A stretch of 5,963 bases of DNA from Corynebacterium accolens (GTDB taxonomy: Bacteria > Actinomycetota > Actinomycetes > Mycobacteriales > Mycobacteriaceae), in the NCBI RefSeq assembly GCF_030515985.1, contig NZ_CP100376.1:1072054-1078016 (forward strand). The letters are read 5' to 3'. The translations under genes were made by a program, and so were the position numbers. The notes under the pieces are model-generated. The model worked only from the letters and a program-made list of their open reading frames with translations. It had not been told where the DNA came from and did not search any database. Numbering within the stretch: the first letter of the stretch is position 1; the number at the start of each line of letters is the position of its first letter. Below are positions 1-5,832 of this stretch, piece by piece.

Positions 1-930
1 CGACCCCGATCCCTCGCCGCTGGCCGTGCCACCGTAGCCGGCGACCGACACGCGCGTTTCGTACCAGCCGAAGGGCCGCCACAGGAACGGCTGGGTGACC
101 TGGACGGCGTGGATGCGCTCGAGGCGGATGTTTTGGCGGCGGCGATCGGCAAGGCCGTAGGTGATATTGAGCACGTCATCATCAAGGCTGGCGGTGTAGC
201 GCCACGAGGAGTCAATCACGTTCCAGGCGCGCGGGACAGTAGCCAAAAGGATGGGCAGCGTGATGGTCAGGGACATCGGCGTGACCACGAGGAAGATGAG
301 GGCCGCAAGCAGGACGATCGTGGACGCGTGCAAGGCGGCCGCGGCCAGGGAACGCGCGATGGGGATTTCGGGGATGAGGACGTTGTCTTCCCCCTCGGCC
401 AGCTGTTCCTCAGCTGGCCGCTCTTCAACTGGCTGCTCTCGCGGCTCACCGTGGACTCGGGAGAGGATTTCGGCGCGCAGGGCCTCGGCATCGCGCTTTG
501 TCAGGAAGGCGATTTCGATGGCAGACGACTGCCCGCCGGCCGTTTCCACGCGCACGGCCGCGAGCCGAAAGAGGCGGGCGATAACGGGCTCGACGACGTC
601 TACAGCCTGCGTGCGGTCATAGCGTGCCGTGCGCTGCTGCTTCGAAATAACCCCGCGGCGCAAGGTGAGTTCCTCCTCGCCCAGCTGGTAGCCCATCTGG
701 CGCCACCACACGCCAGAGACGAGCCAGACCACCGCGCACACTGCGATGAACCCGGCCAGCGCGAGGCCAATATCGCGCAGGTCTGCCGCACTGTGTTCCC
801 CGGTAACGAAGGCAAAGATTCCGCGCAGCGCCTCCATATTGACGTTTAAGGCAAATGCTGCGATGACGGCCAGGATGACCGACCACAGCCGCAGCAACGG
901 GGTCAAGCGGTGGACGCGGTGGTACTTCAT
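1..930 (-). CDS. Large PH-domain (bPH_2/DUF304) membrane protein, YdbT-like, partial
   Basis: The frame is open from the ATG at 930 to the left edge (310 codons) with no stop, so the C-terminus lies outside the window. Predicted order: a membrane segment at about residues 12-30, a second at 53-73, a bacterial PH domain at about 78-158 (Y81-QLGEEELTLRRG, then YDRTQAVDVVEP), an acidic Glu/Pro linker at about 160-182, a hydrophobic pair at about 195-232, and a second PH domain starting near 243 (WRYTASLDDD, then RRQNIRLERIHAVQV). Two hydrophobic pairs each followed by a PH domain is the YdbT plan. Its ATG overlaps the stop of the upstream small PH gene (ATGA), so the two are probably translationally coupled. 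Family knowledge: in Bacillus, YdbS/YdbT are envelope proteins linked to resistance to some antimicrobial peptides. Whether that applies here is unknown. Confidence 0.88.
   Translation of the reverse strand, partial: MKYHRVHRLTPLLRLWSVILAVIAAFALNVNMEALRGIFAFVTGEHSAADLRDIGLALAGFIAVCAVVWLVSGVWWRQMGYQLGEEELTLRRGVISKQQRTARYDRTQAVDVVEPVIARLFRLAAVRVETAGGQSSAIEIAFLTKRDAEALRAEILSRVHGEPREQPVEERPAEEQLAEGEDNVLIPEIPIARSLAAAALHASTIVLLAALIFLVVTPMSLTITLPILLATVPRAWNVIDSSWRYTASLDDDVLNITYGLADRRRQNIRLERIHAVQVTQPFLWRPFGWYETRVSVAGYGGTASGEGSGS
396..420. repeat. Perfect 10-bp inverted repeat inside the YdbT-like gene
   Basis: Positions 396-405 (CGGCCAGCTG) and 411-420 (CAGCTGGCCG) are exact reverse complements around a five-base loop. 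It lies in the part of the gene coding for the Glu/Pro-rich linker between the two PH halves. It could form a strong hairpin in the mRNA or simply follow from the repetitive linker codons. Confidence 0.6.
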
Positions 931-1388
931 AGCCCGCTCATCCGTTCGCGGGCGTGGTGGGTGAGGCGGGTGCGGAGGGCATCGGCAAGCGGGGCTTCCA
1001 AACCCTTCACCGTGGCGTCCGTGGTTGCGGAGGCGGTGTGCAGCTGCAGCTCCTTGAGCCCGAAGGCGCGCTCGAGGGGGCCGGCGGTCACGTCCACGAA
1101 CTGGATGCGGCCGTAGGGCACGACGGTGAAAGAATGCCACAGCTTGCCGCGCGTAATGAGCAGCTCATCGTCGGTTTCGCACCAGCCCATCCGGCGCACC
1201 TGGGCGGGGATGAGCCAAAGCAGCCAGAAAAAGAGGACGGCGAAGAGCCCCGCCGCCCAGTAGAACCACGGGGTCCACCAGTACCCTGCCGCTGCGGCCG
1301 CCGCGGCGAAGATAATCGTCCAGCCCAGGTGGCGGATGTAGCGCACCTTAACCAAACGCGGCGAGACGGGGTTCATTTCTTCGCTCAT
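927..1388 (-). CDS. Small PH-domain (bPH_2/DUF304) membrane protein, YdbS-like
   Basis: With the ATG at 1388 the product is 153 residues. After a short polar N-terminus (MSEEMNPVSPRLVKVRYIRH) come two hydrophobic segments at about residues 22-38 and 43-60, rich in Ala and Trp. A single bacterial PH domain follows from about residue 68 to 145 (WCETDDELLITRGKLWH, then VVPYGRIQFVDV and GPLERAFGLKEL). This matches the small YdbS-type partner of the downstream YdbT-like gene, with which it overlaps by four bases. The two proteins probably act together at the membrane; no substrate can be read from the sequence. Start choice is uncertain: a GTG at 1418 would add ten residues and an ATG at 1376 would remove four. 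None has a strong Shine-Dalgarno sequence, so a leaderless mRNA beginning near 1388 is possible. Confidence 0.85.
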   Translation of the reverse strand: MSEEMNPVSPRLVKVRYIRHLGWTIIFAAAAAAAGYWWTPWFYWAAGLFAVLFFWLLWLIPAQVRRMGWCETDDELLITRGKLWHSFTVVPYGRIQFVDVTAGPLERAFGLKELQLHTASATTDATVKGLEAPLADALRTRLTHHARERMSGL

Positions 1389-1389
1389 A

Positions 1390-1404
1390 GCTATTGACAG
1401 TAGC
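1390..1404. promoter_or_regulatory. Imperfect palindrome next to the YdbS-like start, possible operator
   Basis: GCTATTGACAGTAGC pairs at six of seven symmetric positions around a central A. It ends two bases before the ATG at 1388 on the minus strand. Its place suggests a protein-binding site or part of the promoter of the PH operon; read on the minus strand it contains TACTGT, a weak -10-like hexamer at the right distance for a leaderless transcript. No binding protein can be assigned. Confidence 0.3.
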
Positions 1405-1420
1405 AATCGAGCCCGCACTC

Positions 1421-1449
1421 TTGCGCAACTTATCGTTAATCGATATTAT
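1421..1449 (+). promoter_or_regulatory. Candidate promoter of the DUF2975-XRE operon
   Basis: TTGCGC (1421-1426) and TATTAT (1444-1449) are 17 bases apart, which is the usual sigma-70 spacing. Transcription would begin near 1456 and leave about 45 bases of leader before the proposed start. The -10 hexamer lies inside a perfect CGATA-T-TATCG palindrome, so repressor binding there would block the promoter. Confidence 0.5.
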
Positions 1450-1478
1450 CGAATTACGACAACATCGAAAGTCGATAA
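1430..1478. promoter_or_regulatory. Cluster of TATCG/CGATA repeats, candidate operator
   Basis: Within 49 bases there are TTATCG (1430-1435), the perfect palindrome CGATATTATCG (1441-1451), and CGATAA (1473-1478), which mirrors the first copy. ATCGA also occurs at 1464-1468. The TTATCG copies at 1430 and 1446 are 16 bases apart, about one and a half helical turns. The cluster covers the candidate -10 element and lies between divergent genes, so I infer an operator, most plausibly for the XRE repressor made by the same operon. No binding data support this. Confidence 0.45.
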
Positions 1479-1488
1479 GGAGTCGACG

Positions 1489-1495
1489 GAAAGGA
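1489..1495 (+). promoter_or_regulatory. Shine-Dalgarno sequence GAAAGGA
   Basis: GAAAGGA matches seven bases of the sequence complementary to the usual 16S rRNA 3' end. It is five bases before the ACG at 1501, which supports translation starting there rather than at the ATG at 1696. A second purine-rich block, AAGGAG at 1477-1482, lies further upstream and is less well placed. Confidence 0.5.
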
Positions 1496-1500
1496 TTGTC

Positions 1501-2049
1501 ACGACCACCCCACAGGCCACCTCTCAAGCTGAGCGCCGCGAAATTAACGCGGCGGCCGCCTTCTGCCTGTTCACCATTGTCATCCTCGGCCCCACCTACC
1601 TTCGCGACCTTGTCACCGGACGCTTTTCCACCACACTGAGTGCGGCCATCCCGGAAGGCCTTAGCAAGCACAACCTCGACGGCGGGCCATTCTGGATGCT
1701 CACTGCGGGGCTCGTCGTCAAGATTGCAGGAATCTTGATTATCGCGTTCTTTGCCTACCGCTTGGTCAAACCAATGCTTCGTGGGCAGGTTTTCAATACG
1801 AAAAATATCCGCTTCCTTAATGGAATGACCTTTGGGATTTTCGTCTGGTTTATCGGACGCTTCCCACTCGAAGGGATGGGCAATAACTGGGCTTCCTCGC
1901 AGCTCGAAATTGACTGGTGGGCCAACCAGAGCGGATCCTCATTAGGCGAGCTTGCGCTGCCCTACCTTTTTGTCTGCACCCTCCAGCTCTTCTCAGTTGC
2001 CATCAAGCGCGGCAGCAAGCTCGAAGAGGAGGTTGAAGGCCTTGTCTGA
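1501..2049 (+). CDS. DUF2975-type four-helix membrane protein with no standard start codon
   Basis: Read from codon 1501 the product has 182 residues. Hydrophobic segments lie at about 18-34, 65-87, 106-119 and 150-168, followed by the basic and acidic tail AIKRGSKLEEEVEGLV. The four helices, the RGQVFNTKNIRFLN loop after helix 2, and this tail are typical of DUF2975 proteins, which are usually encoded beside a YozG-like XRE regulator, as here. The frame has no ATG, GTG or TTG between the control region and the ATG at 1696, and starting at 1696 would delete the first helix. ACG at 1501 is correctly spaced from GAAAGGA and would give TTPQATSQAERREIN as N-terminus. Either ACG is used, or an ATG has mutated to ACG and the gene is weakly expressed or dead. 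An ATT at 1495 is another option. The function of DUF2975 is unknown; it may sense a signal for its partner regulator. Confidence 0.72.
   Translation, partial: TTTPQATSQAERREINAAAAFCLFTIVILGPTYLRDLVTGRFSTTLSAAIPEGLSKHNLDGGPFWMLTAGLVVKIAGILIIAFFAYRLVKPMLRGQVFNTKNIRFLNGMTFGIFVWFIGRFPLEGMGNNWASSQLEIDWWANQSGSSLGELALPYLFVCTLQLFSVAIKRGSKLEEEVEGLV
2027..2032 (+). promoter_or_regulatory. Shine-Dalgarno AGGAGG that decides the TTG start of the XRE gene
   Basis: AGGAGG lies inside the end of the DUF2975 gene, nine bases before the TTG at 2042. It is the best ribosome site of the operon and argues for the TTG start over the GTG at 2066. Confidence 0.65.
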
Positions 2050-2260
2050 GGGGCAAGAACCCCAGGTGATCTGCCACCTCGACCGGATAATGGAGGAGCG
2101 CGGTATTACCGGAGCGGCGCTCGCCAAAGAGGTGGGCATCACCCCAGTTAACCTGTCCGTCCTGAAGAATAATCGCGCCAAGGCCGTGCGCTTTAACACC
2201 CTTGCGGCACTGTGTGCGGCGCTGGACTGCCAGCCGGGCGATATTTTCGAAGTGGAATAG
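2042..2260 (+). CDS. YozG-like XRE-family DNA-binding repressor
   Basis: The product is 72 residues, almost all one helix-turn-helix domain. ICHLDRIMEERGIT forms helix 1, GAALAKEVGITPVNLSVLKN the HTH itself (about residues 27-46), followed by KAVRFNTLAALCAALDCQPGDIFEVE. The VRFNTLxALCxALDCQPGDIF ending is characteristic of the small YozG/Cro-CI type regulators paired with DUF2975 proteins. The TTG start overlaps the DUF2975 stop by eight bases and follows a strong AGGAGG, so the two are coupled. A GTG at 2066 would give a 64-residue protein that begins where many relatives begin. It probably represses its own operon through the TATCG repeats upstream, with the membrane protein modulating it; this is inference from gene order. 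Confidence 0.88.
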   Translation: MSEGQEPQVICHLDRIMEERGITGAALAKEVGITPVNLSVLKNNRAKAVRFNTLAALCAALDCQPGDIFEVE

Positions 2261-2266
2261 AAAACC

Positions 2267-2295
2267 TTGTCTTTACTTTGGGTTTATGCAATATT
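2267..2295 (+). promoter_or_regulatory. Weak candidate promoter for the second XRE gene
   Basis: TTGTCT (2267-2272) and AATATT (2290-2295) are 17 bases apart. If used, transcription would begin near 2302, after the ATG at 2286, and translation would have to start further in. The hexamers are only moderate matches. Confidence 0.25.
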
Positions 2296-2567
2296 CTGAC
2301 CCATATCTCCAAAGAAAAAGCCCTCCGCACCCATCTATAACCTGGGTACGTGTGCTGCGCGCCGAGCGGGACATGTCGCGCGCCCAGCTGGCTGAGGCCA
2401 TCAACGTCAACCCGCAGACCGTCGGCGCCCTCGAGCGCGGGGACCACTCCCCCAGCCTGGACCTAGCCTTCCGCGTCTGCGAGGTCTTTGACCTCCCCGT
2501 GGAGGCTATCTTTTCCCGCCAGGAGCTTTCCCCGATGTCCACCGAAATCTATAGGAAGAACTCCTAA
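2286..2567 (+). CDS. XRE-family transcriptional regulator with uncertain N-terminus
   Basis: From the ATG at 2286 the product is 93 residues. An XRE domain covers about residues 20-77: WVRVLRAERDMSRAQLAEAI, then NVNPQTVGALERGDHSPSLD as the turn and recognition helix, and LAFRVCEVFDLPVEAIF. The latter part, with the F-D-L-P-V-E-A-I-F ending, is typical of small regulators that are often encoded just before a membrane-protein partner. The first 18 residues (MQYSDPYLQRKSPPHPSI) do not look like the family and the ATG has no Shine-Dalgarno sequence. Relatives usually begin close to the WVRVLR stretch, where there is only ATA (2337) or GTG (2352), so the true start is open. Its stop codon overlaps the ATG of a broken downstream gene (TAATG). 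Confidence 0.78.
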   Translation: MQYSDPYLQRKSPPHPSITWVRVLRAERDMSRAQLAEAINVNPQTVGALERGDHSPSLDLAFRVCEVFDLPVEAIFSRQELSPMSTEIYRKNS

Positions 2568-2680
2568 TGGCTAACTAGCTCACCGCAAGCGCCTAGTCCT
2601 GCCCGGCGAACTTTTCCTCGGCCTGTCCACCGCATTTGGGCTGCAAATCTTCGGTGCGGAGCGGGTCGCAGCGCAGGAAA
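2567..2680 (+). pseudogene. Remnant of a small membrane-protein gene coupled to the XRE gene
   Basis: An ATG at 2567 overlaps the preceding stop (TAATG) and follows AGGAAG (2553-2558) by eight bases, a well-formed coupled start. Its frame ends after MAN at the TAG at 2575, with another TAG at 2593. From 2581 another frame reads HRKRLVLPGELFLGLSTAF and then GLQIFGAERVAAQE: two basic residues followed by a hydrophobic helix, as at the start of a small membrane protein. One missing base near 2575 would join the two frames. The right end is set arbitrarily at the dnaE2 stop; beyond it the frame runs antisense to dnaE2 to a stop near 2791. The natural length and family cannot be determined. No hairpin resembling an intrinsic terminator is visible in this convergent gap. 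Confidence 0.5.
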
Positions 2681-5600
2681 CTAGCGGAAATCGCGGGAGC
2701 CGCGGGAGAGGAAATCGCCAAAATCCAGCGGCTCAAGCTTGTCTGCAACCACGCTTACCGCGCCGGTGGCATTTTGCACGATGCCGCGGATGATAAGGGC
2801 GCGGGCGGTGCGGGCGAGCACCTTCTGCCGGGACCACAGCCCGGGCGAGACCATGACATTCATCAGGCCGGTTTCATCCTCCACGCCCAAAAAGGTCAGG
2901 CCGGAGGCGGTGCGCGGGCGCTGGCGGTGCGTAATGATGCCGGCGATGCGTACGCGTGTGCCATCGGGGACGTGGGGAAGGTGGGAGGAAGGCAGGACAT
3001 CGCCAAGCGCGGCCCTGACTAACTCCATAGGCTGCTTATCGTGGGTGACGCCGGTGGCGGCGACATCGGTAGCCATTAGCTCGAAGGCCGACATGCCGGG
3101 CAGGTGCGGCGAGGCGAGCGCGGAGGTGCCCGGCAACATGCCCTCGCGCTCGGTGGCGGCGACGCCAGCCTGCCAAAGCGCTTGGCGACGCTCCAACCCC
3201 AAGCACTCCAGCGCCCCCGCCGTGGCCAGCGCCTCCACCTGCTCCACGCTGAGATCCGCCCGGCGCGACAGATCGGAGACGCCGCTAAAGGGCGCGGCGG
3301 CCTCCACGCGCTCGGCGGCCTTATCCCCCAGCCCCTTGATGAGGTTGAGGCCCAACCGGATCTCGCCGGTGGGCAGCGCCCTGGCCTGCGCGCCGGAGTC
3401 GTTGATACTCACTGGCAGCACGCGCACGCCGTGACGCCGGGCGTCCTGAATGAGCGACTGCGGCGAATAAAAGCCCATGGGCTGCGCGCGCAGCAAGCCC
3501 ACGCAGAACTCCGCCGGGTAGTGATGTTTGAACCACGCGGAGAAATACACCAGCGAGGCGAAGGACTGCGAGTGCGATTCCGGGAAACCGTAGGCGGCAA
3601 AGGCGGTGATCTTGGCCCAGAGCTTCTCCGCGACCTCGCCATCGATGCCGTTGGTGGCGCGCAGTCCCTCGAAAAAGCGGCTGCGCAGCGCGGCCATCTT
3701 GGCCGGCGAGCGCTTCGAGCCCATGGCGCGGCGCAGGTCATCGGCCTCGGCGCCGGTAAAACCGGCGGCATCCACCGCAATCTGCATCAGCTGCTCTTGA
3801 AAGAGCGGGATCCCCAGGGTCTTACCCAGCGATTTCTCCAGCACCGGGTGGTCATAGGTCACGGGCTCGAGGCCATCGCGCCGGCGCAGGTAGGGGTGCA
3901 CGGAACCGCCCTGGATGGGGCCGGGGCGGATGAGCGCGACCTCCACCACGAGGTCGAAGAAGCAGCGCGGTTTGAGCCGCGGCAGCGTGGCCAGCTGCGC
4001 GCGGGACTCCACTTGGAAGACGCCGACGGCATCGGCGCGGCAAAGCATGTCATAGACCGCGGGTTCGGCCAAGTCGAGCTCCCACAGGCGCACCTTGCGA
4101 CCGGTGGTGGCGCGCACGGCATCGATCATGTGGTGCAGCGCCTCCAGCATGCCGAGGCCCAGCAGATCGAATTTCACCAGCCCGGCGGCGGCGCAATCGT
4201 CCTTATCCCATTGCAGCACGGAGCGGCCTTCCATTCGGGCCCATTCCATCGGCACCACGTCCGCGATCGGCCGGTCACATAAAACCATGCCGCCGGAGTG
4301 GATGCCGAGGTGGCGCGGCTGGTCGAGGAATTGCTCGGCGAGTAAGGAGACATCGGCAGGCGGCTCAGCTATGCCCTTTGACCACGCATCGGCCGAGCCC
4401 TGCGGGTAGCCCAGCGCGCGGGCGGCGTCGCGGGTAGCCCCCTTGCGGCGGTAGGTAATGACGTTGGCAACCTGTGCTGCGCGGTCGCGGCCGTGGGTGC
4501 GATAGACGTACTGGATGACCTCCTCGCGCCGTCCAGATTCGATGTCGATGTCGATATCGGGCGGGCCATCGCGATCCGGCGACAGGAAGCGCTCGAAGAG
4601 CAGCTGCGCCGAAATGGGCTCGGCGTTGGTAATGCCCAGCGCGAAACAGACGGCGGAATTGGCCGCCGAGCCGCGCCCCTGGCAGAGGATATTTTCCTGG
4701 CGGCAAAAATCCACCAGGTCGCAGACGATGAGGAAGTAGCCCGGAAAGCCCAGCTGCTTGATGATGCCCAGCTCGTGCCGCATCTGCTTTTTCGCCTTGG
4801 CCTGTATTTCGGGCGGGCGCGAGGCGTAGCGCTTTTTACCGCGCCGCCACACCTCGTGTTCGAGCCAGCTCATCTCGGTGTGCCCCTCTGGGACGACAAA
4901 GTCCGGCAGGTTGGGCGCGAGGGCACCCCAGGTAAAGGAGCACTCGCGGGCAAGGCGCACGGTTTCGGCGATAAGCTCGGGCCGGCCGGGAAGCAACTGG
5001 GCCATCTGCTCGCCGGAGCGCATCCAGCCTGCGCCCATCGGGTGGGCATCCGGTGCGGCTTCCTCTAGGGATTGGCGGTGCGCCAAGGCGCGTTTGGCGG
5101 CGGCGAGCCGTACCTGGTCGCGCGTTGCTGCCGCAGGTCGAGCGGTTGCTATGGCGCGGAGATTATTGTACTTATCCAGGAAACTGTGGTGATCCGCATC
5201 TTCGGGAGACATTGTGCACGCATATTCGAGAACTATGCTGTCTATTTTTATTCTTTCGAGAACGTGATCGATTTTTTGTATAGCCTCCCACCCCAGCAGG
5301 AAAAAGCACTCTTCCTCCAGCTCGCGCGCCACGGCATCTAGGGGCGGGTACGCGACACTCCCCTTCTCGCCGGCGTCCATCCGCGCGCGGGCAATAAGGC
5401 GCGAGAGGCGACGATAGCCTTCCGGCGTGCGCGCCAGCACGGTCACTGGGGCCTCAGCGAGGGAAAGCTCCGCGCCATACATGGCCGGAAGGCCCGCTTT
5501 AGCTGCGGCTTCCGCAAATTTCATCAGGCCGTAGAAGCCATCCCGATCCACGACGGCCAACCCCTCGAGGCCAAGCTCTAGGGCGCGGGCGACCAGCTCT

Positions 5601-5800
5601 TCCGGCTCGGCGGCGCCATCGAGAAAACTATAGGAACTTACCGCATGTAGCTCCGCAAAGGGCACAGCGGAGCGCCCGCGCTGGACGGGGTCATCGCCGC
5701 CGCCAAGGTGATGTACGGCGGCGGGCGCGGCGGTATCCTTGCCGGATAGTATCCTTTCTAAACGCGACCACGGTAGCGCCTTTCCACCATTAAATTTCAC
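2681..5800 (-). CDS. dnaE2: Error-prone DNA polymerase III alpha-type subunit DnaE2
   Basis: The 1,039-residue product is a full-length DnaE2, the translesion polymerase of DNA-damage mutagenesis, which in actinobacteria works with ImuA' and ImuB; neither is in this window. Order: PHP domain at about 47-230 (AELHAVSSYSFLDG); polymerase palm and fingers from about 340 (ILCQGRGSAANSAVCFALGI at 371-390; catalytic PDIDID with D415 and D417; third aspartate D545 in VKFDLLGL; HLGIHSGG at 497-504; AYGFPESHSQSFASLVYFSA at 736-755); helix-hairpin-helix region at about 818-868; OB fold at about 948-1027. GTG at 5800 is the first possible start, since a TGA lies two codons upstream in frame, and GAAGG directly precedes it. 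A probable LexA box overlaps its promoter. Oddities: the PHP metal-binding histidines are partly missing, and codons for about residues 168-215 are AT-rich. Confidence 0.96.
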   Translation of the reverse strand: MKFNGGKALPWSRLERILSGKDTAAPAAVHHLGGGDDPVQRGRSAVPFAELHAVSSYSFLDGAAEPEELVARALELGLEGLAVVDRDGFYGLMKFAEAAAKAGLPAMYGAELSLAEAPVTVLARTPEGYRRLSRLIARARMDAGEKGSVAYPPLDAVARELEEECFFLLGWEAIQKIDHVLERIKIDSIVLEYACTMSPEDADHHSFLDKYNNLRAIATARPAAATRDQVRLAAAKRALAHRQSLEEAAPDAHPMGAGWMRSGEQMAQLLPGRPELIAETVRLARECSFTWGALAPNLPDFVVPEGHTEMSWLEHEVWRRGKKRYASRPPEIQAKAKKQMRHELGIIKQLGFPGYFLIVCDLVDFCRQENILCQGRGSAANSAVCFALGITNAEPISAQLLFERFLSPDRDGPPDIDIDIESGRREEVIQYVYRTHGRDRAAQVANVITYRRKGATRDAARALGYPQGSADAWSKGIAEPPADVSLLAEQFLDQPRHLGIHSGGMVLCDRPIADVVPMEWARMEGRSVLQWDKDDCAAAGLVKFDLLGLGMLEALHHMIDAVRATTGRKVRLWELDLAEPAVYDMLCRADAVGVFQVESRAQLATLPRLKPRCFFDLVVEVALIRPGPIQGGSVHPYLRRRDGLEPVTYDHPVLEKSLGKTLGIPLFQEQLMQIAVDAAGFTGAEADDLRRAMGSKRSPAKMAALRSRFFEGLRATNGIDGEVAEKLWAKITAFAAYGFPESHSQSFASLVYFSAWFKHHYPAEFCVGLLRAQPMGFYSPQSLIQDARRHGVRVLPVSINDSGAQARALPTGEIRLGLNLIKGLGDKAAERVEAAAPFSGVSDLSRRADLSVEQVEALATAGALECLGLERRQALWQAGVAATEREGMLPGTSALASPHLPGMSAFELMATDVAATGVTHDKQPMELVRAALGDVLPSSHLPHVPDGTRVRIAGIITHRQRPRTASGLTFLGVEDETGLMNVMVSPGLWSRQKVLARTARALIIRGIVQNATGAVSVVADKLEPLDFGDFLSRGSRDFR

Positions 5801-5816
5801 CCTTCACAGGGTAGTG

Positions 5817-5832
5817 TCGAATCAGTGTTCTA
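5817..5832. promoter_or_regulatory. Probable LexA (SOS) box of dnaE2
   Basis: TCGAATCAGTGTTCTA matches 11 of the 14 defined positions of the corynebacterial SOS consensus as I recall it (TCGAAcAnnTGTTCGA). It lies 17 bases upstream of the dnaE2 start and overlaps its candidate -10 element, a position that suits LexA repression. dnaE2 is a known member of actinobacterial SOS regulons. An effect on the divergent gene at 5937 is possible but the site is about 105 bases from it. Confidence 0.75.

Noticed and set aside
109..849. Plus-strand open frame of 246 codons opposite the YdbT-like gene
   Set aside because: The minus strand over the same bases encodes a clear PH-domain membrane protein; the plus-strand product is low-complexity and domain-free.
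1394..1639. Plus-strand frame starting at TTG 1394 through the DUF2975 leader
   Set aside because: It runs out of frame with the real membrane-protein helices and gives a Pro/Arg/Ser-rich product typical of a shifted frame.
1696..2049. Starting the DUF2975 protein at the ATG at 1696
   Set aside because: There is no ribosome site before it, and it would remove the first predicted helix and the conserved-looking N-terminal part encoded from 1501.
2568..2720. Intrinsic terminator between the convergent XRE operon and dnaE2
   Set aside because: I found no stem followed by a T-run on either strand in this gap.
3104..4282. Long plus-strand open frame of 392 codons opposite dnaE2
   Set aside because: It is antisense to well-conserved polymerase motifs, is rich in Gly, His, Arg and Gln as expected of a GC-rich shadow frame, and resembles no known domain.
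5155..5300. Inserted element or intein in the AT-rich patch of dnaE2
   Set aside because: The reading frame stays uninterrupted and the protein length is normal for DnaE2, so this is a composition change, not an insertion.
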